The notes beneath the pieces are model-generated. The model was not told the DNA's origin and ran no database searches. It saw only the letters and a program-made list of their open reading frames with translations. This document shows, piece after piece, positions 56,356 to 64,000 of a DNA stretch of 64,000 nucleotides. The translations under genes were made by a program, and so were the position numbers. Position 1 is the stretch's first letter. Each line of letters opens with the position of its first letter. The stretch comes from Cryptomeria japonica (taxonomy: Eukaryota > Streptophyta > Pinopsida > Cupressales > Cupressaceae), in NCBI RefSeq assembly GCF_030272615.1, contig NC_081406.1, positions 234,897,922 to 234,961,921 of the forward strand, in the 5' to 3' direction.

Positions 56356-56648
56356 ATGCATTGAGTTGCATCGTACCAGTGGATTTCAGAGCTTTATCTT
56401 TTATCCAGATTGATGAGCTGGTCTTGCTCCTCTACTGGAGTAGTCTGTGTTTTGGGAGAAAGATTTATGTTTTCGTTTGGTTTTCTATTTTGGAGATCTT
56501 TGGCATTGTTGTCAAAGGGGAAGAAAGATCATGTGAAAATTTGCCTTATCTATCTTGACCCTAGGGAGAGTTTGTTGGTGATATCTTCTTTCTTTGCATT
56601 GACTATTTTTCATATTCATATGTTGCCATCAATGCCAAAGGGGGAGAT
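56356..56648 (+). other. Copia-3 3' untranslated region and polypurine tract
   Basis: Non-coding. Purine blocks CAAAGGGGAAGAAAG (about 56513) and CCAAAGGGGGAGAT (about 56635-56648); the second abuts the LTR. Confidence 0.75.
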
Positions 56649-57889
56649 TGTTGGATATGTTTGGTCATTGCTGCTGATAGGATGCGTTGTTGTCATTGAT
56701 GTTAAAATATTCCTATGATTTATTCCGATATCATTGGGAAGATTTTCTAATCCGATTTGTTGTTCTTTGTTTTTCTAGACTCTGATAGTATTCCATTCAG
56801 TATATTCTGGTGTGATCAAATTTTGGTGCTAAGACTTTGGGATATTGTTTTGGTTGGTCTTGTATATCTTCATTTCAGATGCTTCATGATTTTGTGCTTT
56901 GTAACTTAACTTTCTTCATGACAGCTGTTGATTGGTTGTGTTCTTGAGCTTCTAGACATTGACAGATGAAGATTTGAAAATTGGTGTTGGTGCAATTGTT
57001 CCAGATGATTCTAACAAGCTTGCCAGTGTTTCCTAGTTATGTCCTATTTGTTTTGGCAATCTATATTGATCGTTGTGTGAGTTTATGGTGGTTTCTATCA
57101 ACTAGTGATAATTTACTTGTTATGCAATATTTCTGGTGGTGTAGCATGCTGCAGTTAATCTTGGCATAATTTTTGGTGGAGTAGATCATTTGGAAATTTG
57201 AATTAGGTCCATGTTATGTCATGTAAATCATTATATTGGTTTGGTGATCGATCGTTTTATCGTGTGATGTAATTTTGTAATTGAGAGTTGAGGGTTTAGT
57301 TGACCTTGTTATCAAGGTTGATGATTTGTATATATAGGTGAGTTATTTATGTAGTTTGGGTGTCGATGTTGTGTCTGCATTATTAGAGAGAGGTGTATGT
57401 GTGAACAAGTGATTTATCTTTCAGTGTTGAGTTTGAGGTAAGATTGGTATTGTAGGGAAAATATATGTGCTTAACCAAAACTATAATTAGGCATTTGAAG
57501 ATGCTATTCTTTCAGTTCAATTCTTTCGAATTGTAGGTTGAATCTTATTGTAGGTTAGTGAGACTTCCCTAAGGGTTTTAGCCTTCCGGGAAAATATCTT
57601 TTGTGCAATGAGCTTTAGGAAATGTGCCCAATTACATGTGCATTCCCCATTGTAATATTTTCACATACTACTCCAGAGTATAATCTTACTGTGGATAGGT
57701 TCCCACCATGTTTTTTCCCTTAAATGGGTTTTCCATGTCAAAAATCTTGCTGTTGTGTGTTGTGTTGTTAATTTGCTTATTTGTTTATTGTTCTAGTTTG
57801 TTAGATCTATTGTTGTGCTTAAAGTTTAATGTTCCAGTGAAGACTGATTCATCCCCCCTCTCATTCTTCCTTCTTGGCTGCTACTAACA
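56649..57889 (+). repeat. 3' LTR of Copia-3
   Basis: Starts TGTTGGATATG, ends CTACTAACA. It is longer than the 5' LTR, partly from extra sequence near 57755-57815. TATATATAG at 57329-57337 and the TTCCCACCATG block at about 57701 correspond to those of the 5' LTR. Confidence 0.9.
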
Positions 57890-58945
57890 ATATCAGAGTT
57901 GGTTGCAAACCTTGAGGCATTCCTTTGGGTGAACAGATTACCAATTTGAGGAGGGTTTCAAGTGTGTTCAATAGATAGTTGACAGAGAGGTAATTGAAAC
58001 TGTGTAGTTAGGTCACCGAGTTGAGGTGGTTGCACCAGAGCAAAGCGAGTTGATTCCATCGAGGAGGATGAACCTTAAAAGGTTCAAGAAGATAATGGAG
58101 GATTTCAATAATGAGATGAGGAATGAGATCCGAAATACATTGGCTAGTTTATAGAGGAATCCAACATCAGAGGATGAATTTGAAGAGGTAGGAGAAGAGC
58201 TTGAGGTTGAGGAAGCTAAAGGATTGGCAGATGAGGGAGAAGAAATATTTCTTAGAGAGGTGCTAAAAGTAAGCAAAGTTCATAAAGTTGAGGTTTCAAA
58301 CTTTTTGGGTTCACCAAATCCAAAAGACTTGATAGACTAGATGAAAGAGTTGGAGGACTACTTCAAGTTTGAAGATGTTAAAGACCCACAGAGAGTCTAG
58401 TTAGTACAAAATAAGTTGAGAGGTCATGCTACTTTATGATGGAAATAATTGTAGAGAGATAGAGTGGAGAAGAGTAATATGAAAATCATCCAATGGAGAC
58501 AAATGGTCGGGAGATTGAAGGCTAAATTCATTCCATGAGGACATGAGTATGGATTTGTTCAAGAGGTTGTAGAACTTGAAGCAGAAGGACATGAGTTTGA
58601 AGGAGTATACTAAATAATTCTACAAGGTGATGATAAGATCTAGACATCGAGAGATGGATAGGGAGAAGGTGGCTAGAGACATAAATAGACCAATTTAATA
58701 TTCAAGACAAGATGAATATGCTGAATATTTCTACAGTTTAGGAGGCTTATCAATATGCATTGAAGGTAGAAAATAAAATGAAGAGGATACAACAGAATGA
58801 CCCTAAGGGAAGAGAGAGACATGCAACAGATAGAGGACAGATGAGTGGTAGTATGGAGAAGAAGACTATTGAAGAACCAAAATAAAAATGGAGTATAGAA
58901 CCGAAGAAAAAGACACAAAGGAAAGGAGGTAGTAGTAAGGAGTTA
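57890..58945 (+). pseudogene. gag: Gypsy-4 gag (decayed)
   Basis: Reads through stops: acidic segment (EEVGEELEVEEAKGLADEGE, about 58180-58240), VSNFLGSPNPKDLID then a stop at a Trp position, MKELEDYFKFEDVKDPQRV, NKLRGHATL with a stop in the expected Trp-Trp pair. This is the usual order of a Ty3/gypsy gag. At least six stops and some frameshifts. The minus-strand ORFs here are shadows. Confidence 0.65.
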
Positions 58946-59620
58946 TTGGGTACATATTTCAAATGTGGGGAGACTGGACATAGAGCTAATGAATGTCCTC
59001 AGGGTAACATAGGAAAGGAAAGGAATCTCTTAGCATCTAAAGATCGAGAAACTGGAGTTGCAGATGAGAACATGATAGCATCAGAGTGGGGAGAATCCCT
59101 TATGTTTAGAATAGTCTTGATGGAGCAGAGAAAAGAAGAAACCAGACCTACTCAGAGGAAGAATATTTTTCAGACTATTTGCAAATCAGGAGGTAAGTGT
59201 TGCAAGGTTATTGTAGATAGTGGAAGTACTGAAAATTTGGTGTCAGGGGAGATGCTAGAGAAGCTTGGTTTGAAGAGGCTTGAAAACCCTTGTCCTTACA
59301 AGGCGATTTGGTTGCAAGATGATAATGTGGTAGAGGTGAGATAGTAGTGCTTGGTGAATTATTATATTGGGTCTTACAAGGATGAATTCTTATGTGATTT
59401 TTTGCCTATGAGTGTTTGTCATGTTTTACTAGGTAGACCTTGATAGATTGATAGGGGAGCTATTTATGATTCTAGTAAGAATTTGATCACTATTGAAAAG
59501 GATGGGCATAAGTTCACTTTGGTTTCTCTAAAGGAGAAGGAGAAGGAAGTGAATAACTTGAGTCTTGTGAAGAGTTGTTGTACTAAGAGATAGGTTGTAG
59601 AGGTTATACCAGATGTTGGT
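58946..59620 (+). pseudogene. Gypsy-4 zinc knuckle and protease
   Basis: Knuckle YFKCGETGHRANECP (about 58954-58998) has Tyr in place of the first Cys. A protease follows: CKVIVDSGSTENLVSGEML (catalytic Asp, about 59201-59257), then after a stop at 59342-59344 CDFLPMSVCHVLLGRP (about 59395-59442), the second half of the retropepsin fold. More stops near 59443 and 59592. It is similar in design to the Gypsy-2 protease. Confidence 0.75.
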
Positions 59621-59973
59621 ATGGAGCTCAAGAAGGATCATGTGGATGGATCTATTAGCAATTTGTCACCGGAAGACAACAAAGTTAGAGTTTTGGTGGT
59701 AGATAAGAAGAGTTCTAGTGGAAGAGATAGATTAGATTTATGGAAGAAAGGGAGTAATGGTAAGAGACAAAGTGCAGGTATGAGGAAAGGAGAAGGAGAA
59801 GTGGAAAAGAAGTTGGAGAATTCAGCTGAGTTAACAGAAGGGGTAAGGAGGAAGAATTTTGTAGATAAAGAGGACATTTGGATTAGAAATGAGGATGGGA
59901 TCTATATCTTGAATCCTTTTTAATGTTCATGAGCTTCCTCTCATGGAACCTTTTTTCTACATAATGTGTCTAA
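59621..59973 (+). other. Gypsy-4 charged tail in place of RT
   Basis: A 100-residue open stretch (59621-59923), very Lys/Glu-rich, follows the protease. It contains no RT, RNase H or integrase motif and ends about 50 bp before the 3' LTR. No clear polypurine tract precedes the LTR. Confidence 0.5.
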
Positions 59974-60742
59974 TGTAGGAGCATCCCCGGTCAATGAGCA
60001 ATCTTTCATCAACCAAAAATATTTCCTTTCAGTCTTGTTCTTGTTCTATTTCTATGTTTCTTCCAAAAAAAATTGTTCCTTTTTTGTTACGGATCATATT
60101 TCTAGTTTCCAGGTTGGTTCTTATTCTTTATTCTATATTTTCAATTCGTTTGGATCCTTTTTCTGGAAAGTTATCACTTCTAGATTGGTTGATCTTGGTT
60201 TTCAGAGTAGTTTTGAGCTTAACGGCTAGTTGGAGATTTATTAGCTTGCGGATTTGTTTGGCACCTTGATCAATGTTCCTTGATCCTTGATTGGTATTCT
60301 TTGGTGGTCCACACTTCATTTGTGTTCTTGGTGGAGGATATTTTTATTCTTTGGGTCCAACCTATTTTACATGCTTCATTTTCTTGTCTTGGGAAATGTA
60401 ATCCTTTTGTGACCAACCCAAATGTGTTTTGGATGCTATATATGTTGTTATAATAAATTATTTAGGGGATAACGAGAAGTAACATGATGATATGATTCAT
60501 TTTTTGTAATTATAATATCATTTTGGATGTCTTGATGGATCATTTTCTGGAATATATTCTCTAATAATGCCTATAAGCTTGTATGTTTGCTTGCATGTTG
60601 TTAGCTTTATTTTAATGAATCTATGATACTGCAGATGTTTGATTCCACATTTTCTCTGTGTTGTTGTTTCTTCCATTGTGTTACTCTTTCTTCATGATCT
60701 AGATTATTCTCTTTGAGGACCCTCCAGACCATGGTTGCGTTA
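59974..60742 (+). repeat. 3' LTR of Gypsy-4
   Basis: Starts TGTAGGAGCATCC, sharing its first ten bases with the Gypsy-2 LTR. Its last 295 bp match the 5' LTR fragment at 50569-50873. The end is worn: GCGTTA where the 5' copy has GCATCA. ORFs inside are not supported. Confidence 0.65.
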
Positions 60743-61270
60743 TCTATCCTCAATGTTAACTACACAAAATGCTATAATAGACAACATAGAAATTGTTACC
60801 ACTAAGAATAATTCTATTATTTTATGGTGAGAGGCCGTGAGGGATAAATATGTGGATGGCTTGACCTATGATCAGGTGAAGGAGCTTGAGATATTTAATG
60901 CTAATATTGTCTCCATGTTTATTAATCCTCACACTAGACAACCAATGGATGCGAAAAAATAAAACTTTCCATCAAATGGTGTCAAAATGATGATATTGTG
61001 AAAAAAAAATTGGAATCGTCAGTGGATGTTTTTTGATAGACCATCAAACAACAATATCGATGTTCCATTCTACTTAATCAAAAAATTGTATGCTATTTTT
61101 TTTGGGCAATCATGTCAACTAATTTGACATAGAACCTCTCTAGGGTGTGGGGGGAGGTATGCCTTAGGATAGACTTGGGGAAGTTTGAGTATTACAAGGC
61201 CCATATGTTCCCCCTCCTCCCATTGATCCCCCACTTCCAATACAACATCCAAATATTATTGTCAAGGCAA
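60743..61270 (+). pseudogene. Decayed coding relic, unknown family
   Basis: One frame (about 60830-61110) reads VRDKYVDGLTYDQVKELEIF, MFINPHTRQPMDAKK, then after stops WMFFDRPSNNNIDVPFYLIK and KLYAIFFG. Length and composition look protein-coding, but I do not recognise the family. It may be the 5' part of the spliced relic that follows, or part of a DNA transposon gene. Confidence 0.35.
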
Positions 61271-61274
61271 TGCC

Positions 61275-62470
61275 ATGGACTATATCGATTATTCACTCTT
61301 TGAGTATCCTTTGGTTTCCCAAGTTGGGGTACTAGCTGAACCTTTTGGTGACGCTAGTAGTGGATTGGGTGGTGTTGACACATCCTCCTCATCTTCACAT
61401 ATTTGTGTGTTGCATACTTGTTCTATGTGTCATCAAGTATGCTTAGGTCCTCTTGGACAACCTTTTGATCCTCCCATAGACACAACTGATTATGAGGTGC
61501 ATCATATGGTCGATGCACTAGATGGTTATGGAAGGGACTAGATAGCACCATGGGAGTCCTCGCAAACTAGAGATGAGGAGGTACCTTCATCATACACTGA
61601 CGATATAGTGGTAAGACTTAACTTGTAATTTCATAGTGCATTTTATTAGAAATGAATATATATAAGAGATAATATTAAATACTAATGTCTATATACATGG
61701 TCTATTTAATAGTTGATGTTTCAATAATTATCATAGGTCTATGAGGACACCCTAACAACCATTTTCATTTGGCCTTGATAGCTATATTGTATATATTATT
61801 ACACCTAGTTGTTTACATTTTTAATTGTATACATGCTTGCCATTTACATTGTCATTAATTAAATTATATATTAACTTACATGTTTATCTTATTTTACTCT
61901 TGTAGGACACACATGGTATGAGTGCAGTGGAGTGTGATCCAGGCTCTAGAAGTGCAGTCAAAGATAGGGGAAAGGTAACTGAATAATTGAAATAAGAGTT
62001 TAAATAACTAATAATTATTATACATGTCTATATAGATTGTCACATACTTGTCATCTTTATGTACAGAGAATTTTTGGTTTCACATCCTTGTTAACTACAC
62101 CCACAAAACCTAAAGAAGCAGAAGAGATGCCTCAGGTACATGTGTTTATTTTATTTTTTGTTTAGTAGACTTAATTTGTTCCTATCATCAACAATTATAC
62201 ACTAACTTGTATCAATTTTATGTTTGTGAACATATATAGGTTGTCTATGAAAATCTTGATGACATCTCTTCTCTATCAAAGACATATTCTAGGACTCCTG
62301 ACCATCTTAAGAGAAGACATGGACATGAGGTAATGAAGAATTCAATTTTAGAGCTCAATTATAGTTCAATGTATATTTATTTTTATGTTAACATCTCGAA
62401 TGTAAATTATATAATATAACTAATCTCACCTATGGTTTGATTTTTCTTGTGCAAGATCATTCAAATCTAA
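61275..62470 (+). pseudogene. Five-exon gene-like relic, unknown
   Basis: Five blocks joined by GT-AG introns, all phase 0: exon to 61610 (donor GTAAGA), 61906-61974, 62067-62135, 62240-62329, and 62456-62470 with a TAA. The internal exons have 23, 23 and 30 codons. The first exon encodes MDYIDYSLFEYPLVSQVG and a Cys-containing HTCSMCHQVCLGP; the last ones encode a basic end with LKRRHGHE. One in-frame TAG (61539-61541) disrupts exon 1. I do not recognise the protein. The consistent splice structure argues for a real ancestral gene, host or DNA-transposon derived; exons 5' of 61275 are uncertain. Confidence 0.45.
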
Positions 62471-63000
62471 GGAGTGTTTTGAAGAGGATCGTTTTTGATG
62501 ATCTATCAATAGTTTAGGGTGTGATAGAGACATTTTGGGATAGTTACATGTCTAGTTGGCATGTGTATTTTGTATATGTACATACATTTACATATATGGA
62601 CATACATTTTATTTGAGTTGGCATTTATGTCATTTTTGTATTTGGACATACACTTGTAATTATTTGACAATTTGATATAATTTTTTCCTCATGTGAATGG
62701 CTTCATTCTTTGAAACTTTAATCTTGAATGTAATAAAGAACACTGGTTAAATAATGAAAAATAGCATGTTATTTTTCTAATCTTGAGATTCGATATAATT
62801 TGTTCCATCTAAATCTTACGTGTTAAATTTGGTTGCCTTTGACAACTTCACCAAACTTAATGACCATATTGGTATTGCTATTAATCATAGTCCATGGATG
62901 ATGAATCATTTTTTGCCATAATTTAAGGAATAGATAGAATCCCAAACCATGATAAAAAAAATAAAAGTTACTTAACCTAAAAAGAGATTAGATTGCACTA
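62471..63000. other. AT-rich non-coding stretch
   Basis: Follows the last exon of the relic and could include its 3' untranslated region. It has repeated short phrases such as GGACATACA(T/C)TT and GTACATACATTT but no ORF or RNA gene that I can support. Confidence 0.4.
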
Positions 63001-64000
63001 ATGAAAAGTTGCAATAGAGCGAAATTCTCAATCTATCCATTGTGACCACAAACTGTTGGTTCCAACACATCTAGTTAGGAGTCTTTACCCTAGCCATGCT
63101 CCTATTTTTCCTCCCAACTTGGTCAAACACTTAGGGCCATATTGTAGTGATGCCATCCCTTCAGCACCCTAAGTGCGAAAAATTGTCAAACTTTGATAGG
63201 TTGTATCTAAAAATCCATGGCACTTGTGAATGATCCGTCTAAACCTACAAGGTCACATGAGGACCATCTACAATATTGTATCTCATATTTTCATGATTTG
63301 GAGTGGTTTTCTTAAGGAAGTGATATTTTAGTTGATGCAAAAATCATCAAATGCATTCAATGAAAAGTTGTAATGGAGCCAAATTATCGTTCTTCTTATC
63401 GTGGGCCCAAACCATTAGTTCCAACATGTCTATTTAGGTATTTTTTCTCTATCCATGCTCCTAATTTTCCTCCCTACTTGGTCAAATGCTCAGAATCATA
63501 CCATAGCAGCCCTTGAGCACCCTAAGTGCAAAAAATGTCAAACTTTAACAAGATGTATCTCAAAATCTGTGACACTTGTGAATGATCTGCCTATACCTAC
63601 AAGGTTATATGAGGGCCATCTATAATAGTGTGTCTTGTATTTTTATGATTCAGAGCAGTTTTCCCAAGGCAACTATTTTTTAGGTGACAAAAAAATCGTC
63701 ATATGTATTCAATGAAAAGTTTCAATAGAGCCAAATTCTCATTCATCTCTTTATGGGAAGGAACCATCAGTTTCAACGTCTGGTTAGGAATTTTTACCCT
63801 AGGCATACTCTTTTATTTCCTCCCTACTTGGTTGAACAATCAAGTTCATACCCTACCAACACCCCAGTGAACCTTGGACAACCTAGACTAACAAGCCTAT
63901 ATTAAGTCGTAACGAACCTTAGAGAACCCTAATGAATTTATGGAAGCACTAATGACCATGATCATCATTATTTTAATATATTATAGACATACATAATTTC
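63001..64000. repeat. Tandem repeat, period about 355 bp
   Basis: Three direct copies begin ATGAAAAGTT(G/T) at 63001, 63360 and 63712; units are 359 and 352 bp and the third runs off or decays after about 63870. Shared phrases include CCTCCC(A/T)ACTTGGT and CACTTGTGAATGATC. Units differ considerably, so the array is old. No coding potential. Confidence 0.75.

Larger units (their letters stand above)
50883..57889 (+). mobile_element. Copia-3, complete Ty1/copia element
   Basis: 7007 bp with two LTRs, initiator-Met PBS, gag, protease, integrase, RT, RNase H, polypurine tract and 5-bp target duplication (GTATC left, ATATC right). The two LTRs differ at many positions and in length (1158 and 1241 bp), so the insertion is old. 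Pol is readable in one frame from 53200 to 56355 with about ten stops. Confidence 0.92.
50569..60742 (+). mobile_element. Gypsy-4, gag-protease Ty3/gypsy element lacking RT
   Basis: 50569-50873 is homologous to 60448-60742; the first is the end of a 5' LTR and the second the end of a 3' LTR. Between them, once Copia-3 is set aside, are a split PBS, a decayed gag, a zinc knuckle and a protease, but no RT, RNase H or integrase. It is therefore a deletion derivative or a naturally non-autonomous element. The start of its 5' LTR is replaced by Copia-2. Confidence 0.7.

Noticed and set aside
1..64000. CRISPR array, bacterial operon, tRNA or rRNA genes
   Set aside because: The repeats seen are LTRs or long-period tandem repeats; no spacer-repeat pattern, Shine-Dalgarno-led gene string or cloverleaf was found. 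TGGTATCAGAG-like sequences are primer binding sites, not tRNA genes.

Overview
The window reads as a heterochromatic, gene-poor stretch of a large plant nuclear genome. Long LTR retrotransposons of the Ty1/copia and Ty3/gypsy superfamilies are nested inside each other. Plant features include initiator-Met, Tat-type and Athila-type primer binding sites (PBS), copia LTRs with polypurine blocks of the AAAGGGGGAG type, and GT-AG introns at the right end. A gymnosperm or another very large plant genome is my inference from LTR size, nesting and sequence style; nothing here proves the species. No bacterial operon, CRISPR array, rRNA or tRNA gene was seen.

Layout. (1) 1-5371, minus strand: Gypsy-1, with protease, gag, PBS and a complete 5' LTR. 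It is inserted in the gag gene of Copia-1. (2) 5372-10520, plus: Copia-1, from the gag C-terminus to the 3' LTR, decayed by stops and frameshifts. (3) 10521-14461: an old copia-like LTR relic followed by a broken, highly charged coiled-coil ORF. (4) 14462-26549, plus: a gag-only, TR-GAG-like element with a very long LTR (about 4.4 kb). The first 2.95 kb of this LTR recurs at 23620-26546. (5) 26550-32132 plus 49088-49182, plus: Gypsy-2 (LTR, PBS, gag, protease, RT, RNase H, integrase), inserted in the 3' LTR of the TR-GAG element. (6) 37323-49087, minus: a complete Athila-like element, Gypsy-3, inserted in the integrase of Gypsy-2 with a 5-bp target duplication. (7) A tandem duplication of about 5.19 kb spans the Gypsy-2/Gypsy-3 junction (30211-35400 and 35401-41293). 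It produced a third LTR and a second RT-RNase H-integrase block. (8) 49183-50568: the 3' end of a third copia element, Copia-2. (9) 50569-60742: Gypsy-4, a gag-protease element with no RT or integrase. Its PBS is split by a complete Copia-3 (50883-57889). (10) 60743-62470: a decayed coding region with a clean set of phase-0 introns and no recognised family. (11) 63001-64000: a tandem repeat of about 355 bp.

None of the retroelement polyproteins is intact. Each carries nonsense codons, frameshifts or altered catalytic residues, and many stops fit C-to-T decay of methylated DNA. The elements are useful mainly as a readable history: Gypsy-4 is older than Copia-3; Copia-1 is older than Gypsy-1; and TR-GAG insertion was followed by Gypsy-2, then Gypsy-3, then the tandem duplication. 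The most unusual items are the composite tandem duplication, the gag-only long-LTR element, two unclassified accessory ORFs (12117-14450 and 39303-41660), Copia-3 sitting exactly in a PBS, and the spliced gene-like relic near the right end.
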